From assembly GCF_030150205.1 (NCBI RefSeq), contig NZ_JASLGT010000030.1, positions 143,819 to 207,818 of the forward strand: a stretch of DNA of 64,000 bases, given 5' to 3'. The notes below the pieces were generated by a model. It worked only from the letters and a program-made list of their open reading frames with translations. It did not search any database and was not told the DNA's origin. Shown here one piece after another: positions 45,201 to 53,379 of the stretch. The stretch comes from Niabella sp. (GTDB lineage: Bacteria; Bacteroidota; Bacteroidia; Chitinophagales; Chitinophagaceae). The position numbers and the translations under genes are program-made. Numbering within the stretch: the first letter of the stretch is position 1; each line of letters begins with the position of its first letter.

Positions 45201-45653
45201 ATGCGTAGTAAAGAAATTACCAAACAGTATTTACAATTTTTAGACCGGCATATTGAAGCGGTTGCCGATGGAACCACGGCGGAAATGCTGCCTCTGTCTG
45301 AAATTGCATCCCTGCTTTTTATTTCATCGCGGCATTTGTCCGATACGATACGTAAAGAAACGGGTCATGCGCCCTCTCATTTTTACAATTTAAAAATCAT
45401 TGAGAAAGCAAAGAAATTGATTGACCGGAGCCAGGGACCGATCGCGGAGGTGGCGTACCAGTTAACTTTTGATCCGTCGAATTTTACAAAAGTATTTAAA
45501 AAGGTTGCTGGCATTACGCCGGGAGCATACCAGCGGTATACAAGGAACGCCATCCTTAACATGGTAACCCATCAAAGCTCCGGCAGCAACCCGGGGCTGC
45601 CAAAACAAGCGTGTAACAGTACTATAGGGTTGCCTCCGGTAACGGGGCTTTAA
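45201..45653 (+). CDS. Small AraC family regulator
   Basis: 150 residues, essentially only an AraC DNA-binding domain: LSEIASLLFISSRHLSDTIRK and GPIAEVAYQLTFDPSNFTKVFKK, ending in a 35-residue Ser/Gly-rich tail. No ligand-binding domain is present. It follows the receiver-AraC gene by 88 bp on the same strand and may be cotranscribed. Confidence 0.85.
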   Translation: MRSKEITKQYLQFLDRHIEAVADGTTAEMLPLSEIASLLFISSRHLSDTIRKETGHAPSHFYNLKIIEKAKKLIDRSQGPIAEVAYQLTFDPSNFTKVFKKVAGITPGAYQRYTRNAILNMVTHQSSGSNPGLPKQACNSTIGLPPVTGL

Positions 45654-45702
45654 GATGATCACTCACTGTTTTTGTAATGTATAACATGAATGAAGAACGT
45701 AT

Positions 45703-46563
45703 ATGCAGGGGACCGTTAAGAAGATAGCGCGCGCTGGTACGGCCGGTGATGCGGCTGCGTTTATTACGATCTGGAAAACGGACAACCCCGGGTCTACAGC
45801 TTCCAACCAAATTGCTGTTCCGGGTACCGGGTCTTATACGGTACAATGGGATTGTTTAACTGATCCCTGTTCCGGAGGGATGCTTACCGCCCGTGGTAAT
45901 ATGGTGATCACTTTTCCCCTGCCGGGAATATACCGGCTGCGAATGAAGGCACAGCGTTCGACCGCATACTTTGGCTTTGACTTTAATTATCCGCTGCTGA
46001 AGGCGGGCGACCAGCAGAAACTGACCGGTGTGGAGCAATGGGGCATCAACCGGTGGCGGGTACTGAATTTTTCCGGTTGTATAAACCTGGATATAACGGC
46101 AGCGGATCTTCCAGATTTTTCGGCACTGACCAGTGCAAGAAATATGTTTTTTGATTGCAGCAGTCTTTTGGGTAATAGCTCTTTTCAACATTGGGACATG
46201 AGTCGTGTGTGCGACCTGAGCTTTATGTTTTTTGAAGCCAGCTCCTTCGATCAGCCGCTTGGACGATGGAACCTGCGCAGCGTTCAGCCATCAAAAACAG
46301 GCGGGCTGCAGTATATGCTGCATAACACAGGACTGAGCCGCCGGCATTATGAAGCCACACTGGCCGCATGGGCGGTGAATGCAGGCACACCGGATGATAT
46401 GGTATTAGGCGCGTTGAATCTGAAATATGCGGATGCCTTCGGCCGTAACCTGCTCACCCGTAAAGGATGGTTGATCAACGGAGATATATATGTGCCCGCC
46501 GGGCATGTTGATGTAAATAGAATACGGTATGAGGCCTTAGGGTACGATGGATCCGGTCGGTAA
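45703..46563 (+). CDS. BspA-like leucine-rich repeat protein (DUF285 type)
   Basis: 286 residues. Typical BspA/DUF285 segments: AFITIWKTDNPG, YTVQWDCLTD, LTSARNMFFDCSSL, FQHWDMSRVCDLSFMFFEASSFDQPLGRWNLRSV and NLLTRKGWLINGD. These repeats form a surface LRR in other bacteria. No signal peptide precedes them here (the protein starts MQGTVKKIARAG), so export by Sec is not evident. The true start may be misplaced, or the gene is a truncated 3' part. It follows the AraC gene by 49 bp. A weak GTCGGT/ACCGAC hairpin overlaps the stop codon. Confidence 0.75.
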   Translation: MQGTVKKIARAGTAGDAAAFITIWKTDNPGSTASNQIAVPGTGSYTVQWDCLTDPCSGGMLTARGNMVITFPLPGIYRLRMKAQRSTAYFGFDFNYPLLKAGDQQKLTGVEQWGINRWRVLNFSGCINLDITAADLPDFSALTSARNMFFDCSSLLGNSSFQHWDMSRVCDLSFMFFEASSFDQPLGRWNLRSVQPSKTGGLQYMLHNTGLSRRHYEATLAAWAVNAGTPDDMVLGALNLKYADAFGRNLLTRKGWLINGDIYVPAGHVDVNRIRYEALGYDGSGR

Positions 46564-46707
46564 AAAACCGACATTTTCACCATGCCGGCGCCCGGAGATT
46601 ACAGAGTTTTGCAGCCGGCAAAAAAGCGCAGCTGTGCTCGCATTAGAAGAATTAACGGATGAGCAGGATCTTATAACAACCAGCTAAACACCGTCTGTAT
46701 GGCATCG

Positions 46708-46724
46708 TTGCAGGTATACTGCAA
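46708..46724. promoter_or_regulatory. Perfect inverted repeat, possible operator
   Basis: TTGCAG-N5-CTGCAA forms a perfect 17-bp palindrome about 90 bp upstream of the exported-protein operon. No -7 element is clear nearby. Confidence 0.4.
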
Positions 46725-46810
46725 ATAGTGTCGTACATAGCTGAAATCAAAACAGCCCTTCAAACCAACATATTTAATTAGTAAAAAAGTAAATCCTAAA
46801 CAGGACAATT

Positions 46811-49567
46811 ATGATTTATATGGATAACCGCATGTTGAAAATTGAAAGGAAATCAAAACCCGGATGCAGTAATTACAGCGACCGTAAAAGCCGGGCCCGT
46901 ACCCTGGGCAGAATGCTCCTGGCACTTGTTTTTATGGGTGGAATGGTGCCGGCAATGGCACGTTCCGGTAGTAACGCTGAACCCAAAAAACCGGCCTATT
47001 TTTTTTGGTTCAATGCACAGGGTACCTTATGGCACGATCTCAATGCCAACGGTATCAAAGAGCCGGGTGAACCCGGGGTGACCAGCGGTGTAGGGCAGCT
47101 TACCGGGGGCACAAACCTTATCGGTGGAATCTGGAATATTGGTACGCTTGGATTAACAAATAGCAGCCCTGCTTTTACAACGAATGAAAATAGCAGCAAA
47201 CCCGGGTTCTGGTCCAGGTCGCTGGTAGAAGGTACGTATTATGTGCATTACAACCTGCCGGCGGGGTTTGCCAGTTTCAGCCCTCAGCAGACCGGCACGG
47301 GCGGCGCAGACCCGACAGCCGGATATTCCAGCGTGAATGGGGGGGGCAATTCAAATAGCTACTCCACATTCCTGCTCCTGGGAACGCAAACAAGAACCTT
47401 TGATGCCGGTATATACCGGTATGCCAGCCTGGGTAATAAGGTGTGGAGCGATTTGAATGGGAACGGAACGATGGACGCCAATGAACCGGGTGTTTCCGGA
47501 GCCACCGTGCATTTATATAAAAGTGACGGTACGCTGGTGCAAACAGTGGTTACCGATGGATCGGGGAACTACAGGTTTCCCGGCCTCACCCCGGGTACGC
47601 CTTATATGGTAGGAGTGGTGGTTCCTAATAACTACACCACTTCGGTGCCCACCGGCACGAACCCGGATGACAATGTAGTAAACGATAATAATGGCGTACG
47701 GCTGGTTGGGAACGAGGTACGGAGCAATACCATTACGTTGATTAACACCCAGGAACCGGACGGTAGTAACCGGGATGACAACTACACCATGAACATAGCG
47801 CTGAAGCCGGTGGGCTATAATGTATCCGGTAGCGTATTTAATGATATTAACGGCGCAACGAACGGTGCCGATGGCACTCCGCTGGGCAATATAACGGTAC
47901 AGCTGAAAAACAGCGCCGGTGCTGTAGTGGAAACAGCGGTTACAACTGGTACCGGCAGTTATAATTTTGCCACCGTTTTTCCGGGAAATTATACGGTAGT
48001 GGTGGTGCCCGGCACAGGCTACCGGAATGTATCCACCAGTGAAAATCCCAGCCAGGCGGATGGCATCATTCCCGTAACGGTAACCAATGCCAATGTAACC
48101 GGTCAGAACTTTGGATTGGGTCAGCCGCCGGTAACGGTAAATGACAGCAAGACCGGTGTTATACCCGGCACACCTGCCACAATTGCGGTGCTCACCAATG
48201 ATACGGATCCCAATAATAATATCAATAATGGCTCCGTAAATCTTGTGCCGCCGGCAGGCGCTACTGGTACAGATACGGATGGCGACGGAGACATCGATAA
48301 GGTAGTGGTACCCAACCAGGGCACCTGGACGGTAGATAACAATGGTGTGGTAACCTTTACGCCGCAAACGGGCTTCACGGGCAGTCCCACACCGCTCTCT
48401 TATACGGTTAAAGATAACAGCGGCCTGGTATCCAACACTTCTACAATTACGGTGAGCTACCTGTCGGGTTATTCGATTGCCGGTAAGGTATTCAATGATG
48501 TAAATGGTGCTACGAACGGCGCCGATGGCACCGCAATGAACAGTGTAACGGTACAGCTGAAAAATAGTACCGGCGCAGTAGCCGGTACGGCCACCACTGA
48601 TGGCAGCGGGGCTTATATCTTTAACACGGTTATCCCGGGAACTTATACGGTAGTGGTGGTGCCCGGCACGGGCTACCAGAATGTATCTACCAGTGAAAAC
48701 CCCAGCCAGGCGGATGGCGTCATTCCCGTAACGGTAACCAATGCCAATATAACTGGTCAGAACTTTGGATTGGGTCAGCCGCCGGTAACAGTAAATGACA
48801 CGAAAAGCGGTCTTGTTCCGGGTACTCCGGCTACAATAACCGTGCTCACGAATGATACGGATCCGAATAATAATATCAATAATGGTTCCGTAAATCTTGT
48901 GCCACCGGCAGGCGCCACGGGAACGGATACGGACGGCGACGGCGATATCGATAAGGTAGTGGTACCCAACCAGGGCACCTGGACGGAAGATAATAAAGGT
49001 ACCGTAACCTTTACACCGCAAACAGGCTTTACGGGCAACCCCACGCCGGTTTCTTATACGGTTAAGGATAACAGTGGTCTGGTATCCAATTCATCAACGA
49101 TCACCATTACTTACCTGGCCGTTCCTGACCTCAGCCCCAGCATTATGGCAGTGCCCACCCAGGTTACCGGTGTAAAAAACCTGAGCGTGCGGGTGGTTGT
49201 ACGGGAAGTATTGAATGCGGCCACACTGGCAGGCAAGGCCATCTATGTATACATTCCAACGGCTACGCATTATACCATTGGAGCTTTTGACCCGGCCCTG
49301 ACTTCCATTGCCGGCTTGCCGGTGCAGAATAAAGACTGGTCCTATATGGGCGTACAAGGCAGCAACTATGTATTTCAACTGGGAGGTACCACCGGTAAAA
49401 AGATCATTGATGCCGCAGGCACATCCGCATTTGGCTTTACGGTGGTTTTTGATCCTAATAAAACCGGTGGCAAGGATGCCGTGGTGGTGTCGGTATTTGA
49501 CGGATCCGGCGGCGAAATCAATTTTAAAAACAATAAAGATAATGATGTGATCAAATACGGGTTTTAA
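46811..49567 (+). CDS. Large exported SdrD B-like repeat protein
   Basis: 918 residues. A basic N-terminus leads to a signal segment (about 34-51, MLLALVFMGGMVPAMARS). An SdrD B-like domain follows (about 197-330: LGNKVWSDLNGNGTMDANEPG, VVTDGSGNYRFPGLTPG, TNPDDNVVNDNNGVRL). Then come two nearly identical 218-residue units (about 336-771), each with a carboxypeptidase-like fold (VFNDINGATNGADGT) and a cadherin/Ig-like part (VLTNDTDPNNN, DTDGDGDIDKVVVPNQGTW). The last 140 residues are unique and lack a type IX sorting domain. Probably a long surface fibre or adhesin. It is followed 39 bp later by a shorter exported protein. Confidence 0.82.
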   Translation: MIYMDNRMLKIERKSKPGCSNYSDRKSRARTLGRMLLALVFMGGMVPAMARSGSNAEPKKPAYFFWFNAQGTLWHDLNANGIKEPGEPGVTSGVGQLTGGTNLIGGIWNIGTLGLTNSSPAFTTNENSSKPGFWSRSLVEGTYYVHYNLPAGFASFSPQQTGTGGADPTAGYSSVNGGGNSNSYSTFLLLGTQTRTFDAGIYRYASLGNKVWSDLNGNGTMDANEPGVSGATVHLYKSDGTLVQTVVTDGSGNYRFPGLTPGTPYMVGVVVPNNYTTSVPTGTNPDDNVVNDNNGVRLVGNEVRSNTITLINTQEPDGSNRDDNYTMNIALKPVGYNVSGSVFNDINGATNGADGTPLGNITVQLKNSAGAVVETAVTTGTGSYNFATVFPGNYTVVVVPGTGYRNVSTSENPSQADGIIPVTVTNANVTGQNFGLGQPPVTVNDSKTGVIPGTPATIAVLTNDTDPNNNINNGSVNLVPPAGATGTDTDGDGDIDKVVVPNQGTWTVDNNGVVTFTPQTGFTGSPTPLSYTVKDNSGLVSNTSTITVSYLSGYSIAGKVFNDVNGATNGADGTAMNSVTVQLKNSTGAVAGTATTDGSGAYIFNTVIPGTYTVVVVPGTGYQNVSTSENPSQADGVIPVTVTNANITGQNFGLGQPPVTVNDTKSGLVPGTPATITVLTNDTDPNNNINNGSVNLVPPAGATGTDTDGDGDIDKVVVPNQGTWTEDNKGTVTFTPQTGFTGNPTPVSYTVKDNSGLVSNSSTITITYLAVPDLSPSIMAVPTQVTGVKNLSVRVVVREVLNAATLAGKAIYVYIPTATHYTIGAFDPALTSIAGLPVQNKDWSYMGVQGSNYVFQLGGTTGKKIIDAAGTSAFGFTVVFDPNKTGGKDAVVVSVFDGSGGEINFKNNKDNDVIKYGF
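47815..49122 (+). repeat. Two 654-bp in-frame direct repeats
   Basis: The units (period 654 bp, 218 codons) share most bases, including long identical runs around the DTDGDGDIDK region. They are prone to unequal recombination, so the copy number may differ between strains. Confidence 0.9.
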
Positions 49568-49606
49568 CCGGTACACATCCATACCATTAAACTAAAAAAT
49601 AAAAAC

Positions 49607-50632
49607 ATGAAAAAAAGTATTGCTTTCTTATTCGGCCTCGTGGCTACATGCAGCCAGCTATTCGGCCAGTCGGATCCGCAGGTATCAAGTCCCAGTGTAA
49701 GTCCTTCCCCGTCTACGGTAGGGGGCGTCGTTACCCTGCAGTTTACCTTTCAAAATGCCAATACCACGCCACTGGCAAAGGATCCCACAGAGCCCACCCG
49801 CATCACGGTTAGTTTAAATAAGGTAAATCCTTTATTTAACGGCAAACTGGATATCACCGGCGCCGGGGCAGCGTATTTCGACTGGACCTACGACCCGGCC
49901 ACGGCAACCATTTTTGGTACCCAGAATAAAAATATTCCCGGTATGCCGGATCCGTTCACTACGATCGGAGGCCCGGTTACAATCAGGGCCACGGTTACGG
50001 CCGCATCAACGCCCACTGATGCCAATAATAACAATGGCGATGGCTTTAACGTAAACATCGTACCCACTCCCGGCACGGATGTGGATGTATCGGAGGGCAG
50101 TAATAATGTGTCTTCTTATGGATATACCTCCACTGCATTGCCTGTATCCTTTGGCACGCTGAATGCGGCATTGGCTGCCGGCAAACTATCTGTAAGCTGG
50201 AGCACGCTTGATGAAACGAATAACGACCGGTTCCGGATCGAAGTTTCGAAGGATGGGGAGCATTTTGTGGTGATCGATTCTGTAAAAACGAAGGCAACGG
50301 CAGGCAATACGAATACTCAAACAGATTATCATTATGAAACAGTCCTGGCCGGGGCCATCGCCTCAATGGGAGTACCTGGTTCCATCGCAGGTTTAGCAGC
50401 AATCCTGGTGGTGCTGAGCATCGGCCTGGGAGGGCGGAAAAGCAGGAAAGGGGCCGGGCAATTTTTTATGTTGGCGCTTGGGCTAGGCCTTGCAGCGGCC
50501 TCTTGCAAAAAATCGGACCATGCTGTTGATACCACTCCCGCAGCAAATGTGATAAAGTTTGTAAGGATAGGCCAGGTAGACCTTAATGGCGTTGTAAACT
50601 ATAGCAAAGTGGTAAAAGTGGAGATCGAATAG
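49607..50632 (+). CDS. Exported protein with the same C-terminal module as the 23-25 kb protein
   Basis: 341 residues. A signal peptide (about 1-20, ending LFGQ) precedes a beta-rich domain (about 22-175). From 178 to the end it matches the last 150 residues of the 674-residue protein: LPVSFGTLNA, ETNNDRFRIEVSKDGEHFV, a hydrophobic segment then GGRKSRKG, a second hydrophobic segment ending AAASCKKS, and the tail with FVRIGQVDLNG and YSK. This looks like an anchoring or processing signal that I cannot match to a known sorting domain. It is cotranscribed with the SdrD-like gene. Confidence 0.75.
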   Translation: MKKSIAFLFGLVATCSQLFGQSDPQVSSPSVSPSPSTVGGVVTLQFTFQNANTTPLAKDPTEPTRITVSLNKVNPLFNGKLDITGAGAAYFDWTYDPATATIFGTQNKNIPGMPDPFTTIGGPVTIRATVTAASTPTDANNNNGDGFNVNIVPTPGTDVDVSEGSNNVSSYGYTSTALPVSFGTLNAALAAGKLSVSWSTLDETNNDRFRIEVSKDGEHFVVIDSVKTKATAGNTNTQTDYHYETVLAGAIASMGVPGSIAGLAAILVVLSIGLGGRKSRKGAGQFFMLALGLGLAAASCKKSDHAVDTTPAANVIKFVRIGQVDLNGVVNYSKVVKVEIE

Positions 50633-50655
50633 TTTCTTTGAAAATGTTTTTTGAG

Positions 50656-50686
50656 AAGCAGCTATCACCGGTGGCTGCTTTTTTTT
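50656..50686 (+). terminator. Intrinsic terminator of exported-protein operon
   Basis: AAGCAGC (50656-50662) pairs with GCTGCTT (50674-50680), with an inner CACC/GGTG stem, followed by a T run. Confidence 0.85.
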
Positions 50687-50852
50687 AAGTTCAATGTTAA
50701 AGCTCCAGGTGTGCTCGTTGTGGCGGGTTGGTTTCGTCTTACACTTGATGATCTATTGCCCATTGACTATTGGTTTTTGGGGGACATTTAGACATGGAGG
50801 GACCATGAAATGATTGCAGGTTTAAAGTTCAGGGTTTAATTCCGCAAAAGAT

Positions 50853-51190
50853 GTCAGATCATCAATCCTATACGTAATCTGCTGAAAGCTGATGGCTGAT
50901 AACTGAAAACCGTTTCATGTTTAAGCTGATGAACAACGTTCAATTCTCTGTTCTTTCCGCATATGAAGTCAGATCATCGATCTCATACGTAATCTGCTGA
51001 AAGCTGATGGCTGATAACTGAAAACCGTTTCATGTTTAAGCTGATGAACAACGTTCAATTCCCTGTTCTTTCCGCATATGAAGTCAGATCATCGATCTCA
51101 TACGTAATCTGCTAAAAGCTGATAACTGATAGCTGAAAACTGAAAACTGAAAACTGATAACTGATAGCCGAAAGCTAATTGCTGATCACT
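50853..51190. repeat. 115-bp tandem array with short-repeat tail
   Basis: Units start at 50853, 50968 and 51083, nearly identical with period 115 bp. The third decays into a run of AACTGAT/AGCTGAAA-like 7-10-bp repeats (about 51115-51185). Not a multiple of three, so not coding. It lies directly upstream of the GAGACAAA promoter of the locus 2 sigma gene. Confidence 0.9.
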
Positions 51191-51198
51191 AAAAAAAA

Positions 51199-51264
51199 GA
51201 GACAAATGCACAAGAAAAAGAGACAAATTAATAACCCCTTCTGATGATCTGTTCAATAATATTG
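51199..51264 (+). promoter_or_regulatory. GAGACAAA-type activator promoter (site g) of locus 2 sigma gene
   Basis: Two exact GAGACAAAT copies (51199-51207 with a GCACAA extension, and 51220-51228) are 21 bp apart. TAATATTG (51257-51264), one mismatch from TAnnTTTG, begins after 28 bp, and the sigma ATG follows 7 bp later. Confidence 0.75.
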
Positions 51265-51271
51265 CAGGGTT

Positions 51272-51844
51272 ATGCCACTAACGGAAGCGGAACGAATCAC
51301 ACAGTTTAACGAAGGTAATGCCAGCGTATTTACATCTCTGTACCGGAAGTTTCAGCCTCGGATCTATTTCTTTACGCAAAAGTTTATCCCCGATACTGCA
51401 GCTGCCGAAGACATTACCGCCGAAGCTTTTATAAAACTTTGGAATAGCCGGGGGCGTTTTGCCAGCGAAAAAAGTATTGCCTCGTTTTTATATATAACCG
51501 CCCGCAACGCCAGTATCGACTGGCTTCGCCGGGTAAAGCGGGAAGAGGCAGGTCTTCAGCAGTTCCTGTTTGTGCAGCCCGATTTTCATGAGGATGCTCA
51601 TAGTATGGTAAGGGCAGAAGTGGTGCGCCTGATCCAGCAGGAGATCGATAAGCTGCCACAAAAGATGAAGCGGGTATTTACGCTGGCCTATTTTGAAGAA
51701 AAGAGCAATGAAGAAATTGCCCTCCTCATGGGGATCCGCAATCAATCCGTACGCAATTATAAAACAAAAGCGCTGCAACAACTTAAACATGCCTTGCCGG
51801 TAAACCCCTTTCTAATGCTGATATCACTCGCAATGTGGAAATAG
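51272..51844 (+). CDS. ECF sigma-70 factor (locus 2)
   Basis: 190 residues. Region 2 (FNEGNASVFTSLYRKFQPRI, AEDITAEAFIKLWNSRG) and region 4 (FEEKSNEEIALLMGIRNQSVRNYKTKALQQL) are intact. A short hydrophobic end (FLMLISLAMW) is seen, as in the first sigma factor. It should drive the N-glycan-type locus downstream under the FecR at 52029. The GAGACAAA promoter ahead of it adds a second layer of control. Confidence 0.92.
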   Translation: MPLTEAERITQFNEGNASVFTSLYRKFQPRIYFFTQKFIPDTAAAEDITAEAFIKLWNSRGRFASEKSIASFLYITARNASIDWLRRVKREEAGLQQFLFVQPDFHEDAHSMVRAEVVRLIQQEIDKLPQKMKRVFTLAYFEEKSNEEIALLMGIRNQSVRNYKTKALQQLKHALPVNPFLMLISLAMWK

Positions 51845-52028
51845 GTTTATTTTTTTTTTTTGTTGGACGGGTACAAAAATGATGCTGGTGCGTATTATAT
51901 AAGAACGTTGCTTGCGTCTTCCAATGCAACAACGCCACATAGATCAATGCAGTCATGCTGCAAGGCATGAAGACGGTATAAGGAACAAATAAAAAATCAA
52001 ACAAGTTCAATAATAAGATTGCATTTCA

Positions 52029-53210
52029 TTGGAGCCATCTGAATACATAGCAAGCCTGATCGTGAAAGAAATCCGGAATGAGATAGATCCGGATGAAAAA
52101 AAACTGCTGCAACAGTGGGTTGGAGCCGATTTCCATAACCGCCTGTTGTATGAGGAGTTAACAGACCCCGTGCAGTTGGATCGCCTGGTGCAAACCACGT
52201 ATAGTTCCGGTTTAAAAATAGCGCAGAAAATAAGAGCGGCCGGTGTTCCGCTGCTGCCCGCTGCTACCGGCAGGAGGGTTATATACCGGTATTGGGCGGT
52301 GGCTGCCTGCCTGGTACTGGTGGCCGGTTTGTTCGCCTTATATTACAGCAGTATAAAAGCGCCGCAGCATCCGGCTTTAACGAAGAATAAGGATATCCCC
52401 GCACCTGCTTTTACCCAACCGGTAGTAACGCTTGCCGGTGGAGAAACGATCCGAACGGCAGCACTGCAGACCGATACCCTGTTATTATCCGGCGGTGTGC
52501 GGCTCATAAAAGGCAAAGACGGATCCATAGTATATAAAAGCACCGGGAAGGCGTCACAGGCCGGAGCGTTGCAGTATAATACGCTGTATAACCCCAAAGG
52601 AAGCCGGGTGTCCAGCCTGGTACTTTCCGATGGCACCAGGATCTGGTTAAACGCCGGGTCCTCCGTCACCTACCCGGTGGCATTTGCCGGGCCGGAGCGG
52701 CGCATCGATATCAACGGAGAAGCCTACCTGGAAGTGTTTCACGATGCGTCCCGTCCGTTTTATGTAAAAAAAGGAAGTCATATGGTGAAAGTGCTGGGCA
52801 CTAAGTTCAATGTGAGCGCATATGATAACGAAGCCAGTATTAAAACCGCATTGCTGGAAGGATCGGTGCAGGTTACAAATGGAGCCCGTATGGTAAAGCT
52901 GGTACCCGGGCAGGAAGCCCGGTCCGTGCCCGGAGGTTTTGAGGTAGTGAAGGCCGATCTGGATAAGGTGCTGGCCTGGCGGAGCGATTTTTTCCAGTTT
53001 GATGCGTACAGCTTCCCCGAACTGATGCGGCAGCTGGAGCGGTGGTACGATGTAGCTATTGTTTATAACAGTGCTGAGGTAGCAGATGTCCGGCTTTCCG
53101 GAGCGATGAATCGCGCTACCAGTATACAGGGGTTGATAAAAATATTGGAATATTCAGGTTTGCATTGCAGCCTGTTGGCCGACAAAAAACTGATTGTATC
53201 CAAAAAATAA
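52029..53210 (+). CDS. FecR family anti-sigma factor (locus 2), TTG start
   Basis: 393 residues. The start is TTG (LEPSEYIASLIVKEI when read literally), because no ATG lies near the family N-terminus. A cytoplasmic anti-sigma part is followed by one membrane segment (about 88-106), the FecR domain (YNTLYNPKGSRVSSLVLSDG, GSSVTYPVAFAG, RIDINGEAYLEVFHD, GTKFNVSAYDNEA) and the C-terminal DUF4974-like domain (ELMRQLERWYDVAIVYN, LIKILEYSGLHCSLLADKKL). It links the SusC STN domain to the sigma factor at 51272. Confidence 0.92.
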   Translation: MEPSEYIASLIVKEIRNEIDPDEKKLLQQWVGADFHNRLLYEELTDPVQLDRLVQTTYSSGLKIAQKIRAAGVPLLPAATGRRVIYRYWAVAACLVLVAGLFALYYSSIKAPQHPALTKNKDIPAPAFTQPVVTLAGGETIRTAALQTDTLLLSGGVRLIKGKDGSIVYKSTGKASQAGALQYNTLYNPKGSRVSSLVLSDGTRIWLNAGSSVTYPVAFAGPERRIDINGEAYLEVFHDASRPFYVKKGSHMVKVLGTKFNVSAYDNEASIKTALLEGSVQVTNGARMVKLVPGQEARSVPGGFEVVKADLDKVLAWRSDFFQFDAYSFPELMRQLERWYDVAIVYNSAEVADVRLSGAMNRATSIQGLIKILEYSGLHCSLLADKKLIVSKK

Positions 53211-53302
53211 CAGCAGGAATATTTATAACGATGCCGGTATATGAAGATAAAACCAACAAGGCCGGGATCGGCTGAAGGCCGGGTTTAACCGGTATATAAA
53301 AA

Positions 53303-53328
53303 GCGGAAGTGATTGAGCCCACTTCCGC
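53303..53328. other. Perfect hairpin between FecR and SusC of locus 2
   Basis: GCGGAAGTG (53303-53311) and CACTTCCGC (53320-53328) form a 9-bp stem. A T run follows on the minus strand only, so on the plus strand it is not a plain terminator. It may be a leader hairpin controlling SusC expression, or a minus-strand terminator. Confidence 0.5.
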
Positions 53329-53379
53329 CGGATATCATGTTGCACACAACGGAATTATTGTAGAACAACTAAAAATCAA

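Noticed and set aside
47513..49021. 502-codon open frame antisense to the SdrD-like gene
   Set aside because: It exists because of the repetitive codon pattern of the real gene and has no start context or domain.
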